Source: Acinetobacter calcoaceticus (GTDB lineage: Bacteria; Pseudomonadota; Gammaproteobacteria; Pseudomonadales; Moraxellaceae). Taken from it: DNA of 64,000 nucleotides. Of the stretch, positions 51,728 to 61,328 are shown in pieces. The stretch is from NCBI RefSeq assembly GCF_016508255.1, contig NZ_JADVKT010000004.1, forward strand, positions 124,001-188,000, given 5' to 3'. Position 1 is the stretch's first letter. The number at the start of each line of letters is the position of its first letter. Both the position numbers and the translations under genes were made by a program. The notes beneath the pieces were generated by a model. The model did no database searches. It saw only the letters and a program-made list of their open reading frames with translations, and was not told the origin of the DNA.

Positions 51728-52420
51728 TTATTTATCTGAATTTTTTTTAGGGAGGTGGGTAATATATTGTAAAGCAATTAATCGGGTCACGATTAAAGCT
51801 AAGTACATGACTCCACAAAACATTTGAAGCATGGCCAAAACGCGCGCTGGTGGAGTGATAGGCATTAGATCGGATAGACCTGTAGCCGACTGCAAGCTAA
51901 AGCTTAGGAAGAGTAAATCTAGCCACGTTTGTAAGGGATGAGGATTATTTAGATTTTGAAAACTATAAGGGAAAATGAGCTGGCAAATGCTGTATAAAAA
52001 AGCAAAACCCCATGCAATAAGCGTAAAGACTGCCGCTGCTGCAAATAATTCATCTTTTGTTAAATATCGGTCAGCAAACATATAACAAAATAGACCATAA
52101 GCTGCCGAAAAATAGGCCAGAGCTTCACAGCTATAAGCAAATAGCTGAATATATAAATTGCTATAACCCAATACAATAAATACTGATGACAGAATTGCAC
52201 CACTCACAAATGTTAAGCCTAAAAAAGTAAACATGGGAGTCTGGCGAATAACTTTTGCAATCAACAATAAAGCAAGGACACCTAGTACCCATGTTAATGT
52301 TCTATAAGCCTCATTATTAAAGGTAAGCATAGCCAGAATAAGTAAAATGAATTGCACAAACAGCAACCATGCTGAAGGCAACAATCGAAAGCTCGCCCAG
52401 AACTCGATAATAGATCGCAT
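51728..52420 (-). CDS. Ion-channel-domain membrane protein with degenerate selectivity filter
   Basis: A 230-residue protein with six or seven hydrophobic segments; the C-terminal pair with LLFLSFSLQSATGLSDLMPI is the pore-helix/filter of two-TM potassium channel domains. The canonical TVGYGD is here ATGLSD, so ion selectivity may be altered or lost. The N-terminal four helices are not a recognised voltage sensor. It lies between the BCCT transporter and the actP operon, on the same strand. A role in osmotic or ion balance is plausible but unproven. Confidence 0.7.
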   Translation of the reverse strand: MRSIIEFWASFRLLPSAWLLFVQFILLILAMLTFNNEAYRTLTWVLGVLALLLIAKVIRQTPMFTFLGLTFVSGAILSSVFIVLGYSNLYIQLFAYSCEALAYFSAAYGLFCYMFADRYLTKDELFAAAAVFTLIAWGFAFLYSICQLIFPYSFQNLNNPHPLQTWLDLLFLSFSLQSATGLSDLMPITPPARVLAMLQMFCGVMYLALIVTRLIALQYITHLPKKNSDK

Positions 52421-52542
52421 TTAATTATTTTCCATTTTTTCTTTATGTTTTGAATTATAGGAAATCATACTGTACAAAAAATAGGATAAACAAGTTGTTC
52501 TTTATTAAGGAGCTTCTTTTCAATAAGTCATACGAGAAAACA

Positions 52543-52566
52543 AAAAAAGCCCCGTAGGGCTTTTTA
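52543..52566 (-). terminator. Intrinsic terminator after actP
   Basis: AAAAAGCCC-CGTA-GGGCTTTTT hairpin just downstream of the actP stop on the minus strand. Confidence 0.93.
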
Positions 52567-52590
52567 AAGAATTAGCTAACAATATTAGTC

Positions 52591-54306
52591 TTAGTGATCC
52601 GATGCACCAGATGCACCAATACCTGTCATTGAACGAACATATTGAGCATCGAAAGCAGCACGCTCTTTTTTAGCACGTGCAGAGTTATCAGTCACTGAGA
52701 ATAACCAGCAGCAAAGGAACGACAATGGCATAGCAAATAATGCAGGACCGTTGAATGGATTAATTGGGGTATCAGAGATTTTTAAAGTATCGACCCAAAC
52801 TGCTTTAGACAGAATAATGAGTACTACTGCTGTTACCAGACCAACTACCCCACCAATGACTGCACCGCGTGTTGTTAAACCTTTCCAGAACATTGAAAGA
52901 ACAAGAACAGGGAAGTTTGCACAACAAGCTACAGAGAACGCTAAGCCCACCATGAATGCTACGTTTTGCTTTTCAAACAAAATACCCAAAATCATGGCAA
53001 AAACGGCTAAACCAAGTGTCGCAATTTTTGACATACGAAGCTCTGAAGCTGGCGTAGTTTGACCTTTCTTAAATACGTTAGCATATAAGTCGTGTGAGAT
53101 TGCAGACGCGCCTGAAAGTGTTAAACCAGCAACCACAGCAAGAATCGTTGCGAATGCAACAGCCGAAATAAAGCCCATGAAGAGGTCACCGCCTAATGCA
53201 TCACTTAAATGCACGGCTGCCATGTTGTTACCGCCAATAAGCTCAAGCTTGCCTGTGACAGCCATTTTTGCAACATCAAGGAATTGCGGGTTGTTTGATA
53301 CGAAAAGAATCGCACCGAAACCAATAATGAAAGTTAAAAGGTAGAAGTAACCAATAAAACCTGTTGCAACCACAACCGATTTACGTGCTTCTTTTGCATC
53401 TTTTACAGTGAAGAAACGCATAAGAATGTGTGGCAGACCTGCTGTACCAAACATCAATGCCAAACCAAGAGACAAAGCATCAATTGGGTTTGCTGCAAGT
53501 TTACCTGGCCCCATAATTTTTGAAGCATCAGCCAAGCTTATATCATGCACTTTACTAAAAACTTCAATTGATTGGCTAAACATGTTGCTGAAGCTGAAAC
53601 CAACTGCTTTCATCACCATGAATGCCATGAAGGTTGCCCCACTGAGCAACATGACCGCTTTAATAATTTGTACCCATGTCGTTGCCAACATGCCACCGAA
53701 AATGACGTAAGCCATCATCAATAGACCAACAATGACTACAGCAATATTGTAGTTCAAACCAAATAGTAATTTGATGAGCTGACCCGCACCTACCATTTGA
53801 GCAATCAAATAGAATGCCACAACAACAAGTGAACTGATCGCAGCTAAAGTACGTACCGGTTTTTCTTCAAGACGGAATGAAACTACATCTGAAAGGTTAT
53901 ATTTACCAAGGTTACGCAAACGTTCTGCTACTAAAAATAAAACGATTGGCCAACCTACCATGAACCCGAGAGAATATAACAAGCCGTCAAAACCCGAGCT
54001 AAACACCATTGCAGAAATACCGAGGAATGATGCTGCTGACATAAAGTCACCCGCAATTGCCAGACCATTCTGGAAACCGCTGATTCCACCACCTGCTGTA
54101 TAGAAATCTTGTGTTGACTGGGTTTGCTTTGCAGCCCACTTCGTAATGAACAAAGTGAAACCAACAAAAATGACAAACATAATAATGGCATGCCAGTTGG
54201 TTGCTTGTTGTTGGGCTTCACCCAGATCTGGACTCGCCATAGCCACTGTTGAATATAGCGATGCTGCTGCCAATAAAGCTTTCGCCTTTAATGAATTCCA
54301 TTTCAT
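52591..54306 (-). CDS. actP: Cation/acetate symporter
   Basis: A 571-residue sodium:solute symporter-family protein matching Act[21 protein letters not shown] is the TM2 signature, followed by [20 protein letters not shown] and [20 protein letters not shown]. Takes up acetate (and glyoxylate) with a cation. The N-terminus has an extra signal-like helix, as in other ActPs. ATG 54306 is chosen since upstream in-frame ATGs overlap the yjcH end. It starts 1 bp from the DUF485 stop, the usual yjcH-actP order. CrbS/CrbR next door are its expected regulators. Confidence 0.93.
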   Translation of the reverse strand: MKWNSLKAKALLAAASLYSTVAMASPDLGEAQQQATNWHAIIMFVIFVGFTLFITKWAAKQTQSTQDFYTAGGGISGFQNGLAIAGDFMSAASFLGISAMVFSSGFDGLLYSLGFMVGWPIVLFLVAERLRNLGKYNLSDVVSFRLEEKPVRTLAAISSLVVVAFYLIAQMVGAGQLIKLLFGLNYNIAVVIVGLLMMAYVIFGGMLATTWVQIIKAVMLLSGATFMAFMVMKAVGFSFSNMFSQSIEVFSKVHDISLADASKIMGPGKLAANPIDALSLGLALMFGTAGLPHILMRFFTVKDAKEARKSVVVATGFIGYFYLLTFIIGFGAILFVSNNPQFLDVAKMAVTGKLELIGGNNMAAVHLSDALGGDLFMGFISAVAFATILAVVAGLTLSGASAISHDLYANVFKKGQTTPASELRMSKIATLGLAVFAMILGILFEKQNVAFMVGLAFSVACCANFPVLVLSMFWKGLTTRGAVIGGVVGLVTAVVLIILSKAVWVDTLKISDTPINPFNGPALFAMPLSFLCCWLFSVTDNSARAKKERAAFDAQYVRSMTGIGASGASDH

Positions 54307-54307
54307 A

Positions 54308-54640
54308 TTAGTGTAGTCCTTTCTCATGCGTGATGGCTTCAACTTCCTTCAACGCTTCTTCACTCAACTGGTCAAGGGTACTATTGGCGATAAAAGAATA
54401 CACAGCACACAGTAGGAAAGATAAAACAATAATTCCTAAACCTAGCGGGATTCCCCATGTCGTTACGCCACCACTAAATGAACTCATCAAAAATTCTTTG
54501 TTGTAGCCTACAAGCAGCATAAAACCTACATAAAGAATTAACATAATGATTGTTAGCGTCCAACTTAATGCACTTTTTTTCTTGACCATCTTTTGAAACT
54601 TTGGATTGCGTAGAATCTGCTCTACTTGGTTCTGATCCAT
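54308..54640 (-). CDS. yjcH: DUF485 membrane protein (YjcH)
   Basis: A 110-residue protein with two transmembrane helices ([38 protein letters not shown]) and a DUF485 signature ([20 protein letters not shown]). It is always found directly before actP and is presumed to assist acetate transport. ATG 54640 has AAGGAG ahead of it, which decides against the in-frame start at 54676. One base separates its stop from the actP start. Confidence 0.9.
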   Translation of the reverse strand: MDQNQVEQILRNPKFQKMVKKKSALSWTLTIIMLILYVGFMLLVGYNKEFLMSSFSGGVTTWGIPLGLGIIVLSFLLCAVYSFIANSTLDQLSEEALKEVEAITHEKGLH

Positions 54641-54736
54641 AACCAAACTCCTTACCCTGTGTCCAGCCTTGGCCACTTTTTTAATAGTAGTTTCTCACTG
54701 TTAAAGTTAGCAAAATTCTGTGTAATTCGTAACTTA

Positions 54737-54747
54737 GACTTTGGTCG
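54737..54747. promoter_or_regulatory. Candidate CrbR-type box in yjcH-actP/crbS promoter region
   Basis: GACTTTGGTCG between the divergent yjcH-actP and crbS genes; nearly identical to the palindromic GACTTTAGTCG at 58573-58583 in front of another gene of this locus. Candidate shared operator for the response regulator. Confidence 0.4.
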
Positions 54748-54822
54748 TTAAAATTTAATCAATTTATAGCTTTGTTTCTGCTTGGGGTATGATAGGCATA
54801 AGGTTTTAATCATGTAGGTCAT

Positions 54823-57800
54823 ATGAACAGCTGGCTGATTATCGGGGTACTCACCCTCTATATCGCACTCTTATTTATTTGTGCTTTTTTTGGTGAAAAG
54901 CATGCCAGCCGTTTAAGTACACGTGGCCGCATGTTCTTGTTCAGTTTGACCTTGGGTGTTTATTGCTCATCTTGGACATTTTACGGTGCAACCGGAGCTG
55001 CCGTCCGAGAAGGTGTAATTTTCCTACCTATTTACTTAGGTCCCCTCTTATTTGTCTGGTTTGGCTATGACATCTGGCGGCGTTTAGGCAGAGTACGTCA
55101 ACATCACGCAATCTCATCAATTGCTGACTTCGTTGCTGCTCGTTATGGTAAAAGCGGGGTGTTGGCTTCACTGGTTACCATTTTGGCAGTGATTGCGATT
55201 ATCCCCTACCTCGCCCTACAGTTACGTGCAATTGCCTTAAGTACCTCAGTCATTTTAGAACAGAATGCTCATATCCATACCACTACCAATAGTGTTTTGC
55301 TTTTAACGAGTGTACTCGCAATTTTGGCCATGATTTTTGGTACAAGACAAATCGCAAATACCGAGCAACATGGCGGTCTGATGTTAGCCGTCGCATTTGA
55401 ATCTTTTGTAAAATTATTCGCACTTATTTGTGTCGCTTTATTTTTTATTTTTGAAGCGCCTGCCAACTTAGTACAAGTCTCGGCCGATGTGAATCAAACT
55501 TTTCAGGAAGTTCAATTGTTTGGAGTACCTGAAACATTCTGGATTCAGACGCTGTTAGCAGGTTTAGCAATTATCTGCTTGCCACGTCAGTTTCATGTAG
55601 CGGTTGTCGAATTACGTGACGAAAAACATATTCGTGGAGCACGCAAATGGTTTGCGGCTTACCTCATTCTCACGATCTTAGCCATTATTCCAATCGCAAG
55701 CTGGGCTTTGCATGCTGCACCAAAGTTTCTGACTGTACCTGATGTTGCAGTACTCTCATTACCATTGAGTTATAACCAAGAGTGGCTTGCCTTACTGGCC
55801 TTTTTAGGCGGATTTTCAGCTTCGACAGGTATGTTACTGGTTTCGTCAGTTGCCCTGTCTATCATGCTGAGTAATGACTTGATTATGCCTGCCCTCTGGC
55901 GCTTTAAATTACTTTCACGACACGATAAACATCTGCCTAAAGTTCTTAAATTTAGCCGTCGTATCAGTATTGTCGCAGTCATGCTACTTGGTTTTTTATT
56001 CTTCCATTTCTTTAATGATATTAACCAACTTTCCGTATTTGGGTTATTGGCTTTTAGTGCTGTTGCTCAGTTTGCTCCTGCCCTCATTGGCGGATTGTAT
56101 TGGCGTGGTGGAAGTCGCCAAGGTGTTTATGCAGGCCTCATCGTTGGATTTTTGATGTGGAGCTACACTTTACTCATCCCAACTATTTTACGGAGTTTGC
56201 CAGAGTCTTATCAGGAAACCGCTCAAAGTATTTTACTTTTCGGCCCTTTAGGAATAAATGCGCTGCGCCCAGAGTCATTATTTGGTTTTGAATCATTTGC
56301 TCCACTCACACACGGTGTAATCTGGTCACTTGGTTTAAATATTCTTTTGTATATCTGGATTTCTAAACTTTACCGTCCAAGTGTGGCAGAACAAATTCAG
56401 GCTGAAAGTTTCTTCTATTACGAAACAAAACCGCTACCTTCGCCGCATACATCTACCGATTTAACGTATTTACCCCATGACGCAGCACGTTTGAAAGTGG
56501 GTGATTTATTTGCTTTAGCTAAAAGAATTACTGGTGAACAGCCAACAACTCAAGCCTTCGAAAACTTTTGTGAACAAAACCATTTAACGCTTAATCAAAA
56601 TAGCATTGCAAATGGCATGTGGTGGCGGTTCACCGAGCAATATCTCGCGGGCATTATTGGTGCAGCCTCTGCACGTACGTTGCTGACTACAGCTATGATC
56701 AATAATGGTCTGGCTTTAGGTCAAGTGGCCAATATTTTAGACCAAGCTTCACAATGGCAACGTTTCAATCAAAACTTGCTTATGACCATGATTGACCACA
56801 TGACTCAAGGGGTGAGTGTAGTTGATAAAAACATGTGTCTGGTCGCTTGGAACAACCAATATTTAAAACTGTTTGGTTACCCCAAAGACTTGGTGTACGT
56901 CGGCTGTCCAATTGCAGACTTAATTCGTTATAACGCTGAACGCGGTGAATGTGGCCCTGGTTCAGTCGAAGAGCATGTACGCAAACGTTTGCACTGGATG
57001 AAAGTTGGAAGTGCTCATGAATTTGAACGAATCCGTAAAGATGGTCGGGTAATTCAAATGCGCGGTAATCCTATTTCAGGTGGAGGCTTTGTGACAACAT
57101 TCGCCGACATTACTCCTTTCCGTACAAATGAGGCAATACTCGAAGCCCGTGTAAAAAACAGAACCCAGCAGCTTGCCGATGCATTAACCGAACAGCAACT
57201 TGCACGTGAACAAGCCGATATGGCGAATATGTCGAAAAGCCGCTTTATCGCTGCGGCAAGCCATGACTTATTACAACCAATGCATGCCGCTCGTCTCTTT
57301 AGTACTGTGCTTGAACAAAGCATTGCAACAGAAGAAGACCGTCAAACGTTACAACAACTTGACCGCGCTCTATATGGTGCAGAAAGTATGCTGTCTGCCC
57401 TACTCGATATTGCTCGCTTAGAAGGCGGTAGCATACAGCCAAAAAGACAGCCTTATCCTTTACACGATTTACTCAGCGATCTTGAACTACAATTTAAATC
57501 GATTGCCGCTCAGCGAAATATTTCACTCAAAGTTCACGATGTATCGTTCTGGATTGACACAGATCCACAGTGGATTCGACGTATTATTCAGAACTTTGTG
57601 AGTAATGCTTTGCGCTATACAGCGAAAGGTCGAGTGATTGTGGGTGTTCTACGCTCGGCGCAAAAGTCGGGCTACATCCGTATTGGCGTGTGGGATACAG
57701 GCCCCGGAATTGCAGAAGAACAGCGAATCAAACTATTCCAAGAGTTTGAACGCTGTGGACATTTATCACCTTGGGGTGAGCAAGGCTTAGGCTTGGGACT

Positions 57801-58320
57801 TGCTATTGTGCAGCGTATGACAAGTTTATTGAATTATCCGGTTCATGTCTACTCAGAACTCGGCAAAGGCTCTTGTTTCATGATTGAGGTTCCTGTGGTT
57901 GAGGCTCCCAAATTGATCACCCCAACCGTACAGACAGTACCGTTAAAAACTAAAGCCTATCGGATTTTATGTTTAGACAACGATGAAACTATTTTAGAGG
58001 GTATGAGTAGTTTACTCGGTCGATGGGGTTATCAGGTGTTTAAAGCCACTGAACCAGAACAAGCGCTTGAGATTATTCAAAAGGAAAATATTCAGGTCTG
58101 GCTCATCGACCAACACTTGAATAATAACCAAATCGGCGTCGATTTTATTTTGCAAAATCGACAACATGATGTTCCGGTTGCGCTCATTACAGCTGACTCT
58201 CATCCAGAGTTACCTCAACAATTGAAAGAACTGAATGTTGTTTTACTTAAAAAACCGCTTAAACCAGCTTCATTAAGAGCATGGTTATCGGGACTCAAAA
58301 TTGCAAACACAGTTGACTAA
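54823..58320 (+). CDS. crbS: CrbS/MxtR-type hybrid sensor kinase with sodium:solute symporter-like domain
   Basis: A 1165-residue protein. Residues 1 to about 500 form a sodium:solute symporter-like multi-helix domain; a PAS domain follows at about 655-770 (GVSVVDKNMCLVAWNNQYLK), then HisKA with His814 (AAASHDLLQPMHAARLF), HATPase_c with DTGPGI near 957 and GLGLGLAIV, and a receiver with Asp1096 (VWLIDQHLNN). This is the architecture of CrbS/MxtR, which controls acetate activation and uptake genes (acs, actP) via CrbR. Adjacent to yjcH-actP and with crbR and acs nearby, the functional link is strong. Confidence 0.9.
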   Translation: MNSWLIIGVLTLYIALLFICAFFGEKHASRLSTRGRMFLFSLTLGVYCSSWTFYGATGAAVREGVIFLPIYLGPLLFVWFGYDIWRRLGRVRQHHAISSIADFVAARYGKSGVLASLVTILAVIAIIPYLALQLRAIALSTSVILEQNAHIHTTTNSVLLLTSVLAILAMIFGTRQIANTEQHGGLMLAVAFESFVKLFALICVALFFIFEAPANLVQVSADVNQTFQEVQLFGVPETFWIQTLLAGLAIICLPRQFHVAVVELRDEKHIRGARKWFAAYLILTILAIIPIASWALHAAPKFLTVPDVAVLSLPLSYNQEWLALLAFLGGFSASTGMLLVSSVALSIMLSNDLIMPALWRFKLLSRHDKHLPKVLKFSRRISIVAVMLLGFLFFHFFNDINQLSVFGLLAFSAVAQFAPALIGGLYWRGGSRQGVYAGLIVGFLMWSYTLLIPTILRSLPESYQETAQSILLFGPLGINALRPESLFGFESFAPLTHGVIWSLGLNILLYIWISKLYRPSVAEQIQAESFFYYETKPLPSPHTSTDLTYLPHDAARLKVGDLFALAKRITGEQPTTQAFENFCEQNHLTLNQNSIANGMWWRFTEQYLAGIIGAASARTLLTTAMINNGLALGQVANILDQASQWQRFNQNLLMTMIDHMTQGVSVVDKNMCLVAWNNQYLKLFGYPKDLVYVGCPIADLIRYNAERGECGPGSVEEHVRKRLHWMKVGSAHEFERIRKDGRVIQMRGNPISGGGFVTTFADITPFRTNEAILEARVKNRTQQLADALTEQQLAREQADMANMSKSRFIAAASHDLLQPMHAARLFSTVLEQSIATEEDRQTLQQLDRALYGAESMLSALLDIARLEGGSIQPKRQPYPLHDLLSDLELQFKSIAAQRNISLKVHDVSFWIDTDPQWIRRIIQNFVSNALRYTAKGRVIVGVLRSAQKSGYIRIGVWDTGPGIAEEQRIKLFQEFERCGHLSPWGEQGLGLGLAIVQRMTSLLNYPVHVYSELGKGSCFMIEVPVVEAPKLITPTVQTVPLKTKAYRILCLDNDETILEGMSSLLGRWGYQVFKATEPEQALEIIQKENIQVWLIDQHLNNNQIGVDFILQNRQHDVPVALITADSHPELPQQLKELNVVLLKKPLKPASLRAWLSGLKIANTVD

Positions 58321-58708
58321 CTATTTTTCTTTCCCAAGCCATTTATAGGCTTGGGAGATATCTTTGGCAAAAGTTATAGGTTAAATTTAAGCTAATAGGC
58401 AGAACTGCTCAAAAAGTCTACTTTTGTTTATTAAATAATTGGCCAAACTTTCCAATAGCCCTTTTTCTATGGCAAAGCCCATCTTTTTTGTAAGTGAACA
58501 CTTGTATACTTAGTTACAATTTAATAAATATTTGTTTTTTAAAATTATTATCTAATCAAAACCACCATATACGACTTTAGTCGTATTCTACTTGCATTCT
58601 TGATGACACATAACTATTCCAAACGCATTTGATAAATGTATAACCATTTTTTAACCAATTTCTATATTAAGCGCCCCTGCTCACGAATTAATGCAAAGGA
58701 CAATTGCC
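58321..58708. other. Intergenic region with hairpin and candidate CrbR box
   Basis: Contains an inverted repeat CCCAAGCC/GGCTTGGG right after crbS (58333-58355, no U-tract on the plus strand) and the palindrome ATACGACTTTAGTCGTAT at 58569-58586, with a possible promoter to its right (TATAAC at 58639). No gene supported. Confidence 0.5.
58569..58586. promoter_or_regulatory. Palindromic operator candidate (CrbR-type box)
   Basis: ATACGAC-TTTA-GTCGTAT, a perfect 7-bp dyad, whose core GACTTTAGTCG recurs with one change at 54737-54747. Located about 125 bp before the gene at 58709. Confidence 0.5.
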
Positions 58709-59476
58709 ATGAATATTTCTGATAATAGCCCACAAAACCAACTCTCATCTCAACAGTTTTATCGTCAATACAGTGCCAATGCTTTACTTCCTGAACTAGA
58801 TTGGCAAAGTATTTTTCCCAACAGCAAACTGAATGAAGCCCATATCAAAGCGTTAAATACGATTTATCAAAGCGCAGTCCCTCTCGCACTTAATGTATTT
58901 CATGATCTAAATTTTGATGTGTTTGCACCTGCGGCTTATCATCCTCAAGGATTAGGCTTATTTGATAAATTGGCACAACAAGAAGAAAACTTCTTAAAAG
59001 TGCTTAGCGCTGAAAGTGAAAATCTTGATCACGATACACGTCATCAAATTTGGAGCATGTTGCTTCGCGGTGGAGCTGTACTGGTTTTCAAAGCTTGGCT
59101 TGGCCATGTCAAACTTGGCGAAAATCAGCTAGATATGACTCAGTTTGATGAGCTTTCTGACTTACTCTTTATTAAAACTCATCCAGATCAACTTGCTGAA
59201 CGACTACATGTCGATGAAAAAGCAAAACTCGACCATATCTTCTTAATGTATGGCAATGATATTTTCCTTGATCGCTTCAATAGCCTAGAAACAGCTGCAC
59301 TTTTTGTAGATTTAGGCGTTTATGATGCAGCGTTTTTAAGCTTGCGTGATGACCGCGTGGCTGAATATTTAAAAATGAAAGGTTATGTGACTCAAGATCA
59401 AATTGATGATTTGCAATGTGCACTCAATCCTTTGTACTGCGACAGCCTAACACCAAAGCAAGATTGCCTTGCTTAA
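58709..59476 (+). CDS. Hypothetical protein within the acetate-regulation locus
   Basis: A 255-residue soluble protein; no signal, membrane segment or known domain is recognised. Sequence is helical and acidic (LPELDWQSIFPNSKLNEAHI, LGLFDKLAQQEENFLKVLSA, LFVDLGVYDAAFLSLRDDRV). Three cysteines cluster at the C-terminus (QCALNPLYC, QDCLA). ATG 58709 is preferred over ATG 58691 because AAAGGA at 58695-58700 fits it. It lies between crbS and crbR behind a palindromic box also seen at actP/crbS, so it may belong to the CrbR regulon. Function unknown. Confidence 0.7.
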   Translation: MNISDNSPQNQLSSQQFYRQYSANALLPELDWQSIFPNSKLNEAHIKALNTIYQSAVPLALNVFHDLNFDVFAPAAYHPQGLGLFDKLAQQEENFLKVLSAESENLDHDTRHQIWSMLLRGGAVLVFKAWLGHVKLGENQLDMTQFDELSDLLFIKTHPDQLAERLHVDEKAKLDHIFLMYGNDIFLDRFNSLETAALFVDLGVYDAAFLSLRDDRVAEYLKMKGYVTQDQIDDLQCALNPLYCDSLTPKQDCLA

Positions 59477-59487
59477 GTGGAACACAT

Positions 59488-59515
59488 AAAAAAGACCTCA
59501 ACTGAGGTCTTTTTT
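59488..59515. terminator. Bidirectional intrinsic terminator
   Basis: AAAAAAGACCTCA/TGAGGTCTTTTTT hairpin between the convergent 58709 gene and crbR. Confidence 0.94.
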
Positions 59516-59519
59516 ATTT

Positions 59520-60170
59520 TTAGATCTTCTTATCTTCAATATTTAATGCGCTAATGGCCAATACGGCTTGTGTACGGTTTTGCACACCTAATTTTCTAAA
59601 GATAGCTGTCACATGTGCTTTAATCGTTGCTTCCGAAACATCGAGTTCGTAAGCAATCTGTTTATTTAGCAAACCTTCAGCAACCATCATCAAAACACGG
59701 AATTGCTGTGGTGTTAAAGATTGAATACGTTCAGCTAAAGCAGTTTCATCTGCCGCTCTCGGATCAAGATTAAGGTTAGGTGGCAAATTAGGTGGTAACC
59801 AGATTTCACCCTCTAAAACTTGACGAATCGCTTCACCAATATGGCTTGGATGAGCAGATTTAGGAATATAACCCATCGCGCCATGTGCAATCGCACGCTG
59901 AATAATTGAAGTTTCTTCATGTGCAGAAACCACAATAATTGGAATAGCTGGATACTGTGCTCGTACATAGACTAGAGCAGAAAAGCCTGAAGCACCCGGT
60001 AAATTTAAATCGAGTAATACTAGATCAGGTTCTGCCCCATTTTCCAAACGCTCATAAAACTCATCAACCGAAGCTGTTTCATGAATTTGTGCCTGTGGCA
60101 GGCTATAACGTACTGCTTGAATTAAAGCATGACGAAACAAAGGATGATCATCAACGATTAAAATATTCAT
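59520..60170 (-). CDS. crbR: CrbR-type LuxR-family response regulator
   Basis: A 216-residue NarL/LuxR-type response regulator. Receiver domain with acidic pocket VDDHP and phospho-acceptor Asp54 (VLLDLNLPGASG), then a LuxR HTH (LLNKQIAYELDVSEATIKAH, VTAIFRKLGVQNRTQAVLAI). Proximity to crbS, actP and acs identifies it as CrbR/ErdR-like, activator of acetyl-CoA synthetase and acetate uptake genes when phosphorylated by CrbS. It is encoded convergent to the 58709 gene, 1.2 kb from its kinase rather than adjacent. Confidence 0.9.
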   Translation of the reverse strand: MNILIVDDHPLFRHALIQAVRYSLPQAQIHETASVDEFYERLENGAEPDLVLLDLNLPGASGFSALVYVRAQYPAIPIIVVSAHEETSIIQRAIAHGAMGYIPKSAHPSHIGEAIRQVLEGEIWLPPNLPPNLNLDPRAADETALAERIQSLTPQQFRVLMMVAEGLLNKQIAYELDVSEATIKAHVTAIFRKLGVQNRTQAVLAISALNIEDKKI

Positions 60171-60546
60171 AAGCGATTAAAGTAATCTTGAGCATAATTA
60201 TGGCCTATTGTAACCCTACTATTTAGATGAAAGATACGTTCATCTTATCCATTTTTATGCAAAATGATGATAAATGCAGAACTTAGCTAAAATTTTCAGA
60301 TGTTTTTTAACATTTAATCAAAATTAATCTGTTTTTTATATAAGCTTACTTTTTATTATAAAAAATATATCATCAATAATTATATAAAATAAAAACAGCA
60401 ACTTAATAGATAAATAAAGTATAAAAATCCACTATTTATCTTTTATATTTAAAACTGATAAGGTTGACCAATTTCGTTATTTTACAGTTCGCCGTCGTTG
60501 TTGATTAATAAGTCCAATCCCTTGTTTTAGGCTTAGGAACCAAATT
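60171..60546. promoter_or_regulatory. Divergent promoter region of crbR and msuE
   Basis: A 376-bp AT-rich gap; no gene supported. Near its right end TTGACC (60463-60468) could serve as -35 for msuE. No sigma-54 box of the sort used by SfnR is obvious. Confidence 0.4.
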
Positions 60547-61284
60547 ATGACTGGTATCACATCACCAAAACCTTTGAATATTGTTGCTGTTTCTGGTGGC
60601 TTAAATACCCCATCTAAAACGGAAAGTCTGGTTCAAGCCATTCTTGATGAGTTATCCGAAGCAACCGACATTAAAGTTCATTTTATTAAATTAAGCGAAA
60701 TTGGGCCTTTATTAGGCGGTGCATTTTATCGCAACCAACTTCCACAGCGTGTACAAGATGATCTTGCAGCAGTTGAAGCAGCAGATGCCCTCATTGTAGG
60801 TACACCAGTTTACCGTGCATCTTTTACGGGTCTTTTCAAACATTTCTTCGATTTTGTTGAACAAACTGCATTGGTCGATGTGCCTGTACTTTTAGCAGCA
60901 TCAGGCGGTAGTGATCGTCATGCACTGGTACTTGAACATCAACTTCGTCCATTGTTCAGCTTCTTCCAAGCACAAACTTTACCAATCGGCGTATATGCAA
61001 CTGATCGTGACTTTACCCCTGAATATACGGTGAAAAGCGAGCAATTATCAGATCGTATTACATTAGCAGTAGCACGTGCATTGCCAATTTTAGAATGGGC
61101 ACCAGCGAAAGGTGAACGTGCTGAAGTAATCAAATCTAAGACTCAGCAAGCAAATCAAGAACTAGGGATTAATAAACAGATTGAGCAAGAAGAAGTTTTA
61201 CCTTCAGCAGCGGTACCCAATCTGGATGCAGCAGAATCTCGCTTGCATCATAAGACTGGCAAATCATTAACGCATGTTGCCTAA
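60547..61284 (+). CDS. msuE: FMN reductase, MsuE type
   Basis: A 245-residue NAD(P)H-dependent FMN reductase. The flavodoxin-like fold is seen in IVAVSGGLNTPSKTESLVQA, ALIVGTPVYRASFTGLFKHF and LLAASGGSDRHALVLEHQLR, with an extra C-terminal tail. Supplies FMNH2 to two-component sulfonate/sulfone monooxygenases. It is followed 44 bp downstream by the sfnG monooxygenase, its natural partner. AGGAA precedes the ATG. Confidence 0.9.
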   Translation: MTGITSPKPLNIVAVSGGLNTPSKTESLVQAILDELSEATDIKVHFIKLSEIGPLLGGAFYRNQLPQRVQDDLAAVEAADALIVGTPVYRASFTGLFKHFFDFVEQTALVDVPVLLAASGGSDRHALVLEHQLRPLFSFFQAQTLPIGVYATDRDFTPEYTVKSEQLSDRITLAVARALPILEWAPAKGERAEVIKSKTQQANQELGINKQIEQEEVLPSAAVPNLDAAESRLHHKTGKSLTHVA

Positions 61285-61328
61285 CCGCAATATGCCTAAA
61301 TAAAAATAACGAATTGGGAGAACGCACC

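Noticed and set aside
58333..58355. Inverted repeat after crbS as a strong terminator
   Set aside because: There is no U-tract following it on the plus strand, so only noted in the gap entry.
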